Assembly: GCA_002353295.1 (NCBI GenBank)
Contig: DEJG01000027.1
Coordinates: forward strand, 1-64,000
Direction: 5' to 3'
Length of the DNA stretch: 64,000 nucleotides
Origin: Prevotella sp. UBA2754
GTDB lineage: Bacteria > Bacteroidota > Bacteroidia > Bacteroidales > Bacteroidaceae
Shown: one piece after another, positions 6,866 to 15,557 of the stretch
Numbering within the stretch: the stretch's first letter is position 1
How the letters are laid out: every line of letters begins with the position of its first letter
Notes under the pieces: model-generated
What the model saw: only the letters and a program-made list of their open reading frames with translations
Databases searched by the model: none
What the model was told of the DNA's origin: nothing
Program-made: the position numbers and the translations under genes

Positions 6866-7666
6866 TTAAAGTTTCTCGTTTTGCTTTGCCTCATTCCATA
6901 ATGCATCCATCTCTTCTAGTGACATTTCCGTCAATGGTTTACCTATTTTGATGCTATGTTGCTCAATATAGTTGAAACGACTGATAAACTTCTGATTAGT
7001 CATCTCCAATGCATTGTCAGGATTTAATTTATAAAGACGTGCAGCATTGATGACAGAAAACAAGAAATCTCCGAGTTCCTGTTCAGAGCTATGCTTATCT
7101 TCACGCTTTAGCTCTTCCTCCAGTTCGCCCAACTCTTCACGGACCTTTGTCCATACGTCCTGTTTGTTTTCCCAATCAAATCCCACATGACGAGCTTTGT
7201 CCTGAATACGATAAGCCTTAATCACAGAGGGCAGAGAAGTTGGCACGCCTCCCAGTACGGTTTTGTTGCCTTCTTTCTCCTTCTGCTTGATTTGCTCCCA
7301 ATTATCGAGTACCTCTTCAGCATTTTTTGCTACAACATCTCCATAAACATGTGGATGACGGAATATCATCTTATCACAGAGCTTATTGCAAACATCAGCA
7401 ATGTCGAATTGTGTTTTCTCCTCTCCTATCCTACTGTAGAATACAATATGGAGAAGTACATCACCAAGTTCCTTGCATATCTCGCAATGGTCGTTCTTCA
7501 AAATAGCATCACTAAGTTCAAAAGCCTCTTCAAGAGTGTTAGGACGTAATGACTCATTTGTCTGTTTGCGATCCCATGGACATTCCACTCTCAGACGGTC
7601 CATCACATCGAGTAACCGCCCAAAAGCTTCCATTTTCTCTTCTCTGGTATGTTTTTGCTTGATCAT
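6866..7666 (-). CDS. mazG: nucleoside triphosphate pyrophosphohydrolase
   Basis: 266 residues, standard for the two-domain MazG. It hydrolyses NTPs and dNTPs to monophosphates and limits damaged or excess nucleotides. The first domain has CPWDRKQT (residues about 34-41), the metal-binding helix LEEAFELSDAI and ELGDVLLHIVF. The second repeats the pattern in REELGELEEEL and EQELGDFLFSVINAARL. KVREELGELEEE keeps the acidic metal ligands. It follows rnfA by 3 nt. Confidence 0.93.
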   Translation of the reverse strand: MIKQKHTREEKMEAFGRLLDVMDRLRVECPWDRKQTNESLRPNTLEEAFELSDAILKNDHCEICKELGDVLLHIVFYSRIGEEKTQFDIADVCNKLCDKMIFRHPHVYGDVVAKNAEEVLDNWEQIKQKEKEGNKTVLGGVPTSLPSVIKAYRIQDKARHVGFDWENKQDVWTKVREELGELEEELKREDKHSSEQELGDFLFSVINAARLYKLNPDNALEMTNQKFISRFNYIEQHSIKIGKPLTEMSLEEMDALWNEAKQNEKL

Positions 7667-7669
7667 TTT

Positions 7670-8272
7670 TTAATCCAATCCAAACAGAGTGCGTAATCCA
7701 CCGTCAACTCCAGAGAATCCCATAAAGGCAAGGGATAGCAGACCTGCCGAAACCATCACAATAGCCATACCCGACATGCCCTTGGGAACCTTCACCAGTT
7801 CCAGCTGTTCGCGCATTCCGGCAAAGACTGTCAGTGCCAAACCGAAACCTATGGCTGTAGAGAAGGCATAAACAACCGACTCCAACAGATTGAAGTCTTT
7901 CTGAATTACCAGAATGGCTACACCGAGTACGGCACAGTTGGTGGTAATCAGCGGCAGGAAAATACCTAGTGCTTGATAGAGGGCTGGCGATACTTTCTTC
8001 AGAACAATCTCGACCATCTGCACCAACGAGGCAATAACAAGGATGAAGGCAATGGTCTGCAGATACTGAAGACCAAAGGCGTCGAGCACATACTTCTGAA
8101 CGAGCCACGTCACGATGGTGGCGAGCGTCAGCACGAAGGCTACGGCTGCCGACATACCCAACGAGGTATCAACTTTCTTGGAAACGCCCAGGAACGGACA
8201 GATGCCCAGGAATTGTGACAACACGATGTTGTTCACAAAGATAGCCGAGATAAATATCAGTATGTATTCCAT
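7670..8272 (-). CDS. rnfA: Rnf complex membrane subunit A
   Basis: 200 residues and about six membrane helices. It belongs to the RnfA/NqrE family: NNIVLSQFLGICPFLGVSKK at residues 14-33 matches the family signature. In the complex it pairs with RnfE and binds a membrane iron-sulfur site through the conserved Cys of LGICPF and of TTNCAVLG (residues about 110-117), both present here. It is the last rnf gene of the cluster. Confidence 0.95.
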   Translation of the reverse strand: MEYILIFISAIFVNNIVLSQFLGICPFLGVSKKVDTSLGMSAAVAFVLTLATIVTWLVQKYVLDAFGLQYLQTIAFILVIASLVQMVEIVLKKVSPALYQALGIFLPLITTNCAVLGVAILVIQKDFNLLESVVYAFSTAIGFGLALTVFAGMREQLELVKVPKGMSGMAIVMVSAGLLSLAFMGFSGVDGGLRTLFGLD

Positions 8273-8284
8273 AACTTCAATTTT

Positions 8285-8866
8285 TCAATTCTTCAATTTA
8301 TTAACGATAGCAACCAGGAAGCCCAGGGTGATGAATGCACCTGGAGGCAACACAAAGAGCAGAATATTATAGGTCTCCGGCACGAGGACAAAACCGAAAA
8401 TGGAACCAGAGCCCAACAGTTCGCGGCAGATGCCCAACAGGGTAAGACCAAGCGTAAAGCCAACTCCGATACCGATACCGTCGAAGAGCGAGGCAACGGG
8501 GGTGTTCTTGGCTGCGAAAGCTTCGGCACGACCCAGAATAATACAGTTAACCACAATCAGTGGAATGAACAATCCGAGGGCGGCATCAATATCAGGCAGG
8601 AATGCCTTGATAATCAACTGGAGAATAGTAACAAAAGCGGCAATGACCACAATGAATACTGGTATGCGCACCTTATCGGGAGTGATAGACTTCAGACAGG
8701 AAATGACGAAGTTGGTGCAGATGAGGACAGCCATCGTGGCAAGCCCCATCGACATACCATTCAGGGCAGACGTGGTGGTGGCAAGTGTAGGACACATGCC
8801 CAGCATCAAGACGAACGTAGGGTTCTCCTTGACAATACCATTTTTAATAATATCTACGTAATTCAT
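8285..8866 (-). CDS. rnfE: Rnf complex membrane subunit E
   Basis: 193 residues with about six membrane helices. The start GIVKENPTFVLMLGMCPTLA matches RnfE rather than RnfA, and the second conserved Cys lies in VVNCIILGRAE. RnfE and RnfA are paralogues that sit face to face in the membrane around a shared cluster. The start codon is 3 nt after the rnfG stop; the GGAGG-like sequence before the ATG is coding sequence for the acidic tail of RnfG. Confidence 0.95.
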   Translation of the reverse strand: MNYVDIIKNGIVKENPTFVLMLGMCPTLATTTSALNGMSMGLATMAVLICTNFVISCLKSITPDKVRIPVFIVVIAAFVTILQLIIKAFLPDIDAALGLFIPLIVVNCIILGRAEAFAAKNTPVASLFDGIGIGVGFTLGLTLLGICRELLGSGSIFGFVLVPETYNILLFVLPPGAFITLGFLVAIVNKLKN

Positions 8867-8869
8867 AGT

Positions 8870-9511
8870 TTAATCCTCCTCTTCTATTACGTTATTCTGT
8901 GGGGTTGCTCCTGTTGCTGCATCGGCAGCGGGAGTTGCCTTGTAAGCATGATAGGCATTGTTGATAGCCAAGAGGAAAGCACGACTGGTAATAGTAGAAG
9001 CCGTGATGGCATCCACCTGTCCGCCGTCTTTCGATACGGTGAGGGGCTCCTTGGGGTCTTTACCAATGATGTCGCCCTTCTCGCCCTTTTGGAACCACTT
9101 GTCGGCCTTGGCACCAAGTCCTGGCGTCTCAGCATGTTCCAAGAGTGTATATCCGAGAATCTTACCTTCAGGATTGAATCCTACGAGCACTTTCAAGTCA
9201 CCTCCGAAGCCGCCGGTTGTACTCTCGACAGCAGCACCAAGGTCTTGATGCTGAGCGTCCTGAATCTGATATATAATATAGGTAAGTTCCTTGCCTTTGG
9301 CATCATTCTGCTTGACGGTGTCGGTTTTTGCAACGACCAAATCGTTGCACACCATGACCGCCTTGATACCATCGGCAAGCGCTTTGCTTTTCTGTTCGTT
9401 GATGGGACCTTCGGTAAGATGGTTCACACCTGCCAAAATAGCTCCCATGATGACGGCTACTCCTGTGAGCACCAGCACCATATTCGTCAATGATGATTCT
9501 AACTTTTTCAT
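8870..9511 (-). CDS. rnfG: Rnf complex FMN-binding subunit G
   Basis: 213 residues. One N-terminal membrane helix (residues 10-30) and an outer FMN-binding domain. The covalent flavin site is visible as DAITASTITS (residues about 166-175); in the family the Thr of the S/T-x-x-T signature carries FMN. ETPGLGAKAD, also conserved, is at about residues 128-137. The tail is Ala/Thr-rich and ends in EEED, longer than in many homologues. Confidence 0.93.
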   Translation of the reverse strand: MKKLESSLTNMVLVLTGVAVIMGAILAGVNHLTEGPINEQKSKALADGIKAVMVCNDLVVAKTDTVKQNDAKGKELTYIIYQIQDAQHQDLGAAVESTTGGFGGDLKVLVGFNPEGKILGYTLLEHAETPGLGAKADKWFQKGEKGDIIGKDPKEPLTVSKDGGQVDAITASTITSRAFLLAINNAYHAYKATPAADAATGATPQNNVIEEED

Positions 9512-9517
9512 AGCTTC

Positions 9518-10513
9518 TTACTGTTTGGCTGGCACTTCACCGAAGCGCTTGGGTTTCACATAAGTATTAATCAGCGGAGTGAATGCATTCATGATGAGAA
9601 TGGCAAACGACATACCTTCAGGATAGGCACCCCAGTTACGGATAACAACAGTCAGGAAGCCGATGGCAACGCCATAGATAATCTGTCCCTTGGGAGTCAT
9701 GGGCGAAGTGACATAATCGGTAGCCATGAAGATAGCTCCCAACATCAGACCACCAGAGAGGATGACACTGATGGGGTCAGCATAAACAGGGTTAGCCAGA
9801 TGAAGCAATCCGGCACATACGAAGACGGTGCCGATAATGCTGACAGGGATATGCCAGGTGATGATTTTTTGCCAAAGCATATACGCTAAACCTAACAGCA
9901 ATGCCAAGGCACAAATCTCACCAAGCGCACCAGCACCTTCAGGGTGATTACCGATGAAGAGGTCGAGGGATGAGGGCAACTTGTCGAGCACATCGGGATT
10001 GCCACTCTTGATGGCTTCCTTCATGACAGAAAGCGGTGTGGCTCCTGTCTGAGCGTCCAGATAGCCCATCTCGCCTACCTTCGGCCATGTGGTCATCTGA
10101 GCAGGGAAAGCTACCAACAGCGCTGCACGCCCTACCAAAGCAGGATTGAAGAGGTTATTACCCAAACCACCAAATGTCATCTTACCCACACCAATGGCAA
10201 ACAGCGCACCAATGATGATGATCCAAATAGGAAGATTGCTGGGGAGATTGAATCCGAGCAACAGACCCGTGAGAACGGCAGAACCGTCGCAGATGGTTGT
10301 ACGCTCGTTACGAAGCATAAACTTATTGATTGCCCATTCGAAGCAGACACAAGCTGCTACACTCGTTGCACAGACAATGGCAGAACCAAGGCCAAAGAAA
10401 TAGAACGAAACGAGAAGGGCTGGCAACAGTGCGATGATAACGCCGTACATGTTGCGCTCAACCGTATCGGTTCCATGTGCATGGGGCGATAATGATACAA
10501 TTAATTTTCCCAT
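9518..10513 (-). CDS. rnfD: Rnf complex membrane subunit D, FMN-binding
   Basis: 331 residues with about nine membrane helices. The flavinylation motif appears as TGATPLS (residues about 167-173), where the family carries FMN on Thr. Other family signatures are the start SLSPHAHGTDTV, then NLFNPALVGRAALL and FMATDYVTSPMT. It lies between rnfC (29-nt gap) and rnfG (6-nt gap). Confidence 0.95.
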   Translation of the reverse strand: MGKLIVSLSPHAHGTDTVERNMYGVIIALLPALLVSFYFFGLGSAIVCATSVAACVCFEWAINKFMLRNERTTICDGSAVLTGLLLGFNLPSNLPIWIIIIGALFAIGVGKMTFGGLGNNLFNPALVGRAALLVAFPAQMTTWPKVGEMGYLDAQTGATPLSVMKEAIKSGNPDVLDKLPSSLDLFIGNHPEGAGALGEICALALLLGLAYMLWQKIITWHIPVSIIGTVFVCAGLLHLANPVYADPISVILSGGLMLGAIFMATDYVTSPMTPKGQIIYGVAIGFLTVVIRNWGAYPEGMSFAILIMNAFTPLINTYVKPKRFGEVPAKQ

Positions 10514-10542
10514 TGTATATTTACCTTTTTACTTTTTATCTA

Positions 10543-11910
10543 TTACTTTTTAGCAGCACGACTGCGAATGATTCCCATAACGGTTGACTTACCCATGCGG
10601 ATGTTGTCGAGCAAAGGACGGTGGGCAGGACAGGTGAACTGGCACGAGCCACACTCGATACAGCTGACTACATCTTCACGTTCGCTGCGTTCCCAATTCT
10701 GAACGGCAGCCAGTTTTGCCAACAAATAAGGCTCCAAGCCCATCGGACATACACTGACACACTTGGCACAGCGGATGCAAGGCTGAGGCTCTTTGCGTAC
10801 GGCTTCGTCGTCGGAAATAATGGTCACGGAGTTGGTGCCCTTGCAGATAGGAACTTCCACAGAGGTAAGTGCCTTACCCATCATCGGTCCACCAGCCAAC
10901 AGTTTATTGTCACCCTCAGGCATACCACCACAGGCATCAATCAAATCTTTCATGGGAGTACCCATACGAACCAGGAAGTTGCCTGGATTCTGAAGGCGCT
11001 TACCGGTTACCGTCGTATAACGCTCGAAAAGCGGCTTATGCTTCATCACTGCTTCGTAAACGGCAAAAGCAGTACCCACGTTCTGCACGATAGCACCTAC
11101 GTTGACGGGGATTGCGGGAGGAGCAGGCACCTGACGACGGATAACGGCATCCACCAGCTGTTTCTCACCACCTTGGGGGTAACGCTGTTTCAAGGGTACT
11201 ACCTCTACGCTGTATTCTGAAGTGCCGAACACTTCAGCGCATTTGCGTGTGAGCAGGTCGATGGCAGCGGGCTTGTTGGTCTCGATACCAATATAACCTT
11301 TCGTCACCTTCGCACCCTTCATCAACAATTCCAAACCAACAAGGATTTCGTCGGCATGTTCCATCATCAAACGATAGTCGGCAGTGATATAAGGCTCACA
11401 CTCAACGGAATTGATAATGACACACTCTGCTTTGGCTGTGGGAGGCGGTGTCAGTTTGATGAAAGTGGGGAAACAAGCTCCACCCATACCAACGACACCA
11501 GCGTCCTTGATGCGTGAAACAATCTCCTCGGGGGTGAGTTCGGGATGCTCTTTCACCGTTTCCAATTTATCGGAACGGTCGATGGTCTCTTCCCACTCAT
11601 CGCCCACTACATTAATAATAATAACCGGCTTACGATAGCCTGTGGCATCGATGGCACTGTCAATCTTAAACACGGTACCACTGACCGACGAGAAAATGGG
11701 AGCCGAAACGAAACCACCTGCTTCAGCAATCATGGTTCCAACTTTCACTTTTTCGCCTTTGGCAACAACGGGCTTAGCCGGTGCACCGATGTGTTGACTG
11801 AGAGGGAAGATAGCCTGCTTAGGCAGGGCAGCCACTTTCGTTGCTACCTCATGAGTCAACTTATTCTCTTCGGGGTGAATACCACCTATACGGAATGTTC
11901 TTGCGTTCAT
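10543..11910 (-). CDS. rnfC: Rnf complex soluble subunit C (NADH/FMN, 4Fe-4S)
   Basis: 455 residues. It is the NAD-facing subunit. The Gly-rich nucleotide site reads GVVGMGGACFPT (residues about 137-148). Two 4Fe-4S motifs are near the C-terminus: CIRCAKCVSVCP (about 379-390) and CIECGSCQFTCP (about 418-429). The N-terminal barrel-sandwich region is normal. The start overlaps the rnfB stop by four bases (ATGA). Confidence 0.95.
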   Translation of the reverse strand: MNARTFRIGGIHPEENKLTHEVATKVAALPKQAIFPLSQHIGAPAKPVVAKGEKVKVGTMIAEAGGFVSAPIFSSVSGTVFKIDSAIDATGYRKPVIIINVVGDEWEETIDRSDKLETVKEHPELTPEEIVSRIKDAGVVGMGGACFPTFIKLTPPPTAKAECVIINSVECEPYITADYRLMMEHADEILVGLELLMKGAKVTKGYIGIETNKPAAIDLLTRKCAEVFGTSEYSVEVVPLKQRYPQGGEKQLVDAVIRRQVPAPPAIPVNVGAIVQNVGTAFAVYEAVMKHKPLFERYTTVTGKRLQNPGNFLVRMGTPMKDLIDACGGMPEGDNKLLAGGPMMGKALTSVEVPICKGTNSVTIISDDEAVRKEPQPCIRCAKCVSVCPMGLEPYLLAKLAAVQNWERSEREDVVSCIECGSCQFTCPAHRPLLDNIRMGKSTVMGIIRSRAAKK

Positions 11911-12794
11911 GCTTGTTCCTCCTTCTTTTCTTCGTTAGCGTTTGCTGCAGCCTCTGGTTTGGGCTTGGGAGCAGGGAAATTAACAGCGTGAATAGCCTTG
12001 GTAGGACAAACGGCTACGCACTTACGACAGAGACGGCACTTGTTGAAATCAATGTACGAAACATTGTTCTCAATGGTAATGGCTCCGAAAGCGCACTCTT
12101 TCTCACACTTGCCACAGCCGATACATGCGGCCTTACAAGCCTTCATGGCAACGGGACCTTTATCCTTGTTGACACAAGACACAAAGACTCTCCTACCCTT
12201 CAAACCCTTCTTGCGAAGTTCAATGATGTGACGAGGACAAGCCTTCACACAAGCACCACAAGAGGTACACTTCTCTTCATCCACCTCAGGAAGTCCTGTT
12301 TCAGGATTCATATGGATAGCGTCAAACTGGCAAGCAGCAACACAGTCGCCACAACCCAAACAACCGAAACCACAGGCTGTCTCGCCGGCTCCACAGGCAT
12401 TCATGGCAGCACAACTGCGCAAGCCACTATACGCTGCTATCTTCGGACGATGTTCACAGGTACCGTTACAACGTACCACAGCCACCATCGGCTCACCATT
12501 GGCGATTGCCATTCCCAGCAAATCAGCCACCTTTCCCATCACTTCCTGTCCACCTACGGGGCACTTCAGACCGTCGAGGCTTCCTGCATCAGCACCTTTG
12601 ACAAGTGCATCTGCCAAGCCTCCACAACCAGCAAAGCCACATCCACCACAATTGGCACCTGGCAACACCTCGGTCACCTGTGCAATACGCGGATCTTCGT
12701 AGACATAGAATTTCTTGGAGCATACATACAGTACAATAGCAGCTATCAATCCAATACCGCCTAATACTGCAATAGCAATCAAAATAAAATTCAT
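11907..12794 (-). CDS. rnfB: Rnf complex ferredoxin-like subunit B, extended
   Basis: 295 residues. One N-terminal membrane helix (residues 4-26), then the four-Cys Fe-S domain CGGCGFAGCGG with its fourth Cys in LKCPVGG, then four ferredoxin-type motifs: CLGCGDCVAAC, CTSCGACVKAC, CIGCGKCEKEC and CRLCRKCVAVC. With the extra Cys-rich region around residues 120-140 this is longer than the gammaproteobacterial RsxB and like the extended RnfB of Bacteroidota and clostridia. It probably accepts electrons from reduced ferredoxin and passes them through the membrane. The tail is Pro/Ala/Glu-rich. Confidence 0.95.
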   Translation of the reverse strand: MNFILIAIAVLGGIGLIAAIVLYVCSKKFYVYEDPRIAQVTEVLPGANCGGCGFAGCGGLADALVKGADAGSLDGLKCPVGGQEVMGKVADLLGMAIANGEPMVAVVRCNGTCEHRPKIAAYSGLRSCAAMNACGAGETACGFGCLGCGDCVAACQFDAIHMNPETGLPEVDEEKCTSCGACVKACPRHIIELRKKGLKGRRVFVSCVNKDKGPVAMKACKAACIGCGKCEKECAFGAITIENNVSYIDFNKCRLCRKCVAVCPTKAIHAVNFPAPKPKPEAAANANEEKKEEQA

Positions 12795-12823
12795 AATCTC
12801 TTTGTATTTGTTTTAGTTATATA

Positions 12824-13237
12824 TTAATCTTCAATCGTAAATGCCATCTGGCGTCTCATGCGATGACGCAAGAGATAGAGCAACGCATAATAGGGCAATA
12901 AAACCAACAGACCACTGATAGCAGCAATGCCTTCATTGCCTGTTTGCCACAGAACGAAGACCAAGACTGCAACCACAAGAATAAAGGGTATGCCAAACGC
13001 CCATAACATCGCCTTCGAAACAACTTCACCTGATGTAGAAACAAGCACCGTATCGCCGACATGGAAACGGGAAGTATCCGTCTGAAAGACATCAATCATC
13101 TTCTCCTTGGATTCTGCCGCATTGCAATAACCTGCAACCTTACAGGCAGCACATGCAGAAGTCTGGAGAATACGCACATGTACGCACCCAGCGTCTATTC
13201 TGTCAACAATGCCTTCATGACGAATTTTGTTACTCAT
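12824..13237 (-). CDS. RseC/MucC-family membrane protein
   Basis: 137 residues. The N-terminal cytoplasmic part has HEGIVDRIDAGCVHVRI and a Cys-rich stretch SACAACKVAGYC (residues about 27-38), followed by two membrane helices. This matches the RseC/MucC family, linked in other bacteria to SoxR reduction and Rnf. It is the first gene of the rnf unit, 29 nt before rnfB, which supports a role in assembly or redox regulation of Rnf. Exact function not established. Confidence 0.85.
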   Translation of the reverse strand: MSNKIRHEGIVDRIDAGCVHVRILQTSACAACKVAGYCNAAESKEKMIDVFQTDTSRFHVGDTVLVSTSGEVVSKAMLWAFGIPFILVVAVLVFVLWQTGNEGIAAISGLLVLLPYYALLYLLRHRMRRQMAFTIED

Positions 13238-13263
13238 AGATTAGTCATCTCGATTTAGCTTTG

Positions 13264-13271
13264 CAAAGATA
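13264..13271 (-). promoter_or_regulatory. -7 element of the rnf unit
   Basis: Minus strand TATCTTTG, 26 nt before the rseC-like ATG. No TTTG is found at the 20-nt spacing seen for other promoters in this window, so it may be weak or need an activator. Confidence 0.45.
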
Positions 13272-13332
13272 CGATAAAATTGCGAATAAAAGATGTATCT
13301 CAGAAAATATTTTTGAAAAAAAGTCGTAATCG

Positions 13333-13364
13333 TTTGCAATTATCCATTCTTTTATATACTTTTG
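13333..13364 (+). promoter_or_regulatory. promoter of the 146-residue acidic protein
   Basis: TTTG (13333-13336), 20-nt spacer, TACTTTTG (13357-13364). Expected start near 13370, giving a leader of about 16 nt. Confidence 0.65.
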
Positions 13365-13385
13365 CAATGTCAAAAGTCATAAAAA

Positions 13386-13826
13386 ATGAAAGCAACAGAA
13401 CAAACCATTCAACAAATTGAACGAGCTATCCGCAAAATAGCCGACAAGTTTCCTCAGAACACAGATGATGGAATCATTACCGATATCCATTTGAGAGTCA
13501 ATCAGGAAACAGGTGAATTGGTAGCATTTAATGATGATGACAAAGAAATCACCCGATGCGTCATTGAACAATGGATTGACAACAAGGATGATAATTTCTT
13601 TGAAGAAGTGGAAAACGTGCTTCGCTCTGCGCTGAACAAGCACAAAGCAACCGTTGAGCAGATGGCTATTTTGAAGCCTTATTCATTCGTTTTGGAAGAC
13701 GAAGATCATGAGCATCTCGCTGAACTGTATTTAGTGGACGACGAGACGGTGATTATTGACACAGAACTGATGGCTGGCCTTGATAAAGACTTGGACAGTT
13801 TTCTTGAAAACCTACTGAAAGACTAA
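13386..13826 (+). CDS. unknown acidic cytoplasmic protein
   Basis: 146 residues. I do not recognise the family. There is no signal peptide or membrane segment. It is rich in Asp and Glu, with an N-terminal helix (EQTIQQIERAIRKIADKF), a beta-like stretch (ITDIHLRVNQETGELVAF) and a C-terminal helix (LDKDLDSFLENLL). The repeated phrase pattern DDDKEITRC / DDETVIIDTE hints at two similar beta-rich halves. It is a single-gene unit with its own good promoter, divergent from the rnf unit and convergent with a small lipoprotein gene 6 nt away. Confidence 0.7.
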   Translation: MKATEQTIQQIERAIRKIADKFPQNTDDGIITDIHLRVNQETGELVAFNDDDKEITRCVIEQWIDNKDDNFFEEVENVLRSALNKHKATVEQMAILKPYSFVLEDEDHEHLAELYLVDDETVIIDTELMAGLDKDLDSFLENLLKD

Positions 13827-13832
13827 ATCTTC

Positions 13833-14099
13833 TTAATATCCCTCTCGGAACATACGTTCTGCGCCAGAAGCATCAGGATTTCCCCCTGCTTCACCCGGTA
13901 TATCAGGAATCTCTAGCAATGGTTCATCTTCCCAACTGTTTTCTTCTGTAGTTTCCTTGATATCATTTTTCTGAGCAGTGTCTATAGGAATACGGACTTG
14001 CTCCATCTGCACACTATGATCCGTTCTAACGCGAAAGCGATTACAACTAACAATAGTAAGTAGGGCTAGAGCTGTTAAAACATAGAAACTTTTCTTCAT
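13833..14099 (-). CDS. small lipoprotein
   Basis: 88 residues. Lipoprotein signal with lipobox TIVSC (Cys at about residue 19). The rest is acidic and low in structure, with a Pro/Gly-rich tail (EIPDIPGEAGGNPDASG). Family not recognised. It follows the GH73/LysM gene by 21 nt and is probably co-transcribed with it. Confidence 0.6.
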   Translation of the reverse strand: MKKSFYVLTALALLTIVSCNRFRVRTDHSVQMEQVRIPIDTAQKNDIKETTEENSWEDEPLLEIPDIPGEAGGNPDASGAERMFREGY

Positions 14100-14120
14100 A
14101 TCTTATAGTTTTAGTTCTTG

Positions 14121-15014
14121 TTATCTAATACGGATGACATCACCTACCCTAATCTGATAGTCAGGTAATAGACCGTTCATCTTATAAAGATTTTTTAAAC
14201 GTATTCCATATCGCTGCGAGATGGTGTACATCGATTCTCCAGCCTTGACAACATGAGGACGATTCTTATACTCTTTGGGCGCATTGCGACGTTTTTTCTG
14301 CAACCATACAAACTCGCCTTCTTCTAATTGCGCATCACAATCGTTCTCATTGTATTTAGCTAACTTTTTATAAGATACATCCACGTCTGCACCAATCGAG
14401 CGAAAAGTATCACCTTCTTTTGCAATAACGTAATAATTCTTATTAAATGCGTAGACGCGATGAGCAAACATTGGGGCCTCGGGTGAAAGCGGTACCATTT
14501 TTCTTTCATCCAATTCATAGAGTTTGTAAAGCTGAATAATATCTATCAGCTGAATAGCATAACGGGGATTAGTAGCATAACCACAAGATTTCAATCCGTA
14601 TGCCCATCCTTTATAATCAGTCTGCTTCAATTGGAACAATGATTTGTAACGAGGATTCAAAGCGAGAAATTTAGAATGATCCTCATAGCTCTCGGCTACA
14701 TTACGATAGGCTCGGAAGCATTCATTGCGCGTATCGTCGTCATGATAAACGCCACTACCCGTCCAACCATTATTACACTTAATACCAAAATGATTATTAC
14801 CCTTCTTGGCCAATTCACTTCTGCCTGCTCCAGATTCCAATACACCTTGAGCAAGAGTAATACTAGCTGGAATATGGTAACGCTTCATTTGGTCAATTGC
14901 CATACTTTTATACTGGTCAAAGTACTGTTGATACTGTTGACTCCATCTCATCTGCGCCATCAAAGGTTTCGCACAGAATAACATCAACAGACTTACAAAT
15001 ATGGTTTGTTTCAT
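14121..15014 (-). CDS. secreted N-acetylglucosaminidase (GH73) with LysM domains
   Basis: 297 residues from the ATG at 15014, which opens a signal peptide (MKQTIFVSLLMLFCAKPLMAQ). Residues about 30-165 form the GH73 glucosaminidase fold: PASITLAQGVLESGAGRSELA with the catalytic Glu, then NNHFGIKC and YEDHSKFL. Two LysM-like domains follow: a divergent one (YYVIAKEGDTFRSIG, about 205-250) and a good C-terminal one (HVVKAGESMYTISQRYGI, about 254-297). It probably cleaves peptidoglycan glycan chains. The frame extends to 15077 across the divergent promoter and is not used. Confidence 0.9.
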   Translation of the reverse strand: MKQTIFVSLLMLFCAKPLMAQMRWSQQYQQYFDQYKSMAIDQMKRYHIPASITLAQGVLESGAGRSELAKKGNNHFGIKCNNGWTGSGVYHDDDTRNECFRAYRNVAESYEDHSKFLALNPRYKSLFQLKQTDYKGWAYGLKSCGYATNPRYAIQLIDIIQLYKLYELDERKMVPLSPEAPMFAHRVYAFNKNYYVIAKEGDTFRSIGADVDVSYKKLAKYNENDCDAQLEEGEFVWLQKKRRNAPKEYKNRPHVVKAGESMYTISQRYGIRLKNLYKMNGLLPDYQIRVGDVIRIR

Positions 15015-15032
15015 AAACAATTTTCTAATTAT

Positions 15033-15064
15033 GTTGCAAAAATAAGGAAAATTTATTATATTTG
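15033..15064 (+). promoter_or_regulatory. promoter of cytidine deaminase, interlocked
   Basis: GTTG (15033-15036), 20-nt spacer, TATATTTG (15057-15064). Leader about 14 nt to the ATG at 15084. Confidence 0.6.
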
Positions 15065-15068
15065 CAAC
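15037..15068 (-). promoter_or_regulatory. promoter of the GH73/LysM gene, interlocked
   Basis: Minus strand: GTTG (15068-15065), 20-nt spacer, TATTTTTG (15044-15037). Expected start near 15031. It shares DNA with the cytidine deaminase promoter in the opposite direction. Confidence 0.6.
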
Positions 15069-15083
15069 AAAAATCAAAAGTTT

Positions 15084-15557
15084 ATGGAGGAGTTCTTGCT
15101 AAAATCCACTATCAAAGTGGCTCAAATGGATGAATTATCTGCTATAGAACAGGCTTTAATTCAAGAAGCAAAAGAGGCAACCGACAAATCCTATGCTGTC
15201 TATTCTCACTTTCATGTGGGTGCTGCTGTATTATTGAAAAATGGAAAAACCATCATGGGTTGTAATCAGGAAAACGTTTCTTTCGGTGCCGGTCTCTGTG
15301 CTGAGCAAACTGCGTTGTATGCTGCTGGTGCAAAATATCCTGACACCCCAGTGATGATGATTGCTGTTGCAGCTCGCCAATCAAACGGTCATTTTTTAGA
15401 AGATCCCATCAGCCCATGTGGAATCTGCCGGCAAGTAATGATTGAAGTAGAGAAACGTCACCGCCGTCCGATTCGCATTCTTTTATATGGCACAAATCAT
15501 ATTTATGTCATCAACGGAATCAAGGATTTAATGCCCCTTTGCTTTACAAATTTCTAA
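15084..15557 (+). CDS. cdd: cytidine deaminase
   Basis: 157 residues. It deaminates cytidine and deoxycytidine in pyrimidine salvage. The zinc site is clear: CAEQTALYAA (Cys ligand plus catalytic Glu; residues about 73-82) and PCGICRQ (about 113-119). AVYSHFHVGAAVLLKNG is the substrate-side signature. The ATG at 15084 is chosen because the longer frame (from 15006) would start upstream of the promoter. The last 14 bases overlap the convergent beta-helix gene. Confidence 0.93.
   Translation: MEEFLLKSTIKVAQMDELSAIEQALIQEAKEATDKSYAVYSHFHVGAAVLLKNGKTIMGCNQENVSFGAGLCAEQTALYAAGAKYPDTPVMMIAVAARQSNGHFLEDPISPCGICRQVMIEVEKRHRRPIRILLYGTNHIYVINGIKDLMPLCFTNF

Noticed and set aside
7704..8108. Long minus-strand frame inside rnfA and the many similar antisense frames in other genes
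   Set aside because: They run opposite to or out of frame with genes supported by conserved motifs, have no signals of their own and odd composition.
8867..8885. Shine-Dalgarno sequence before rnfE
   Set aside because: The GGAGG-like run is coding sequence for the Glu/Asp-rich tail of RnfG and needs no regulatory reading; the same holds before rnfC.
14121..15077. Start of the GH73 gene at 15077
   Set aside because: It would cover both divergent promoters; the ATG at 15014 directly opens a signal peptide.
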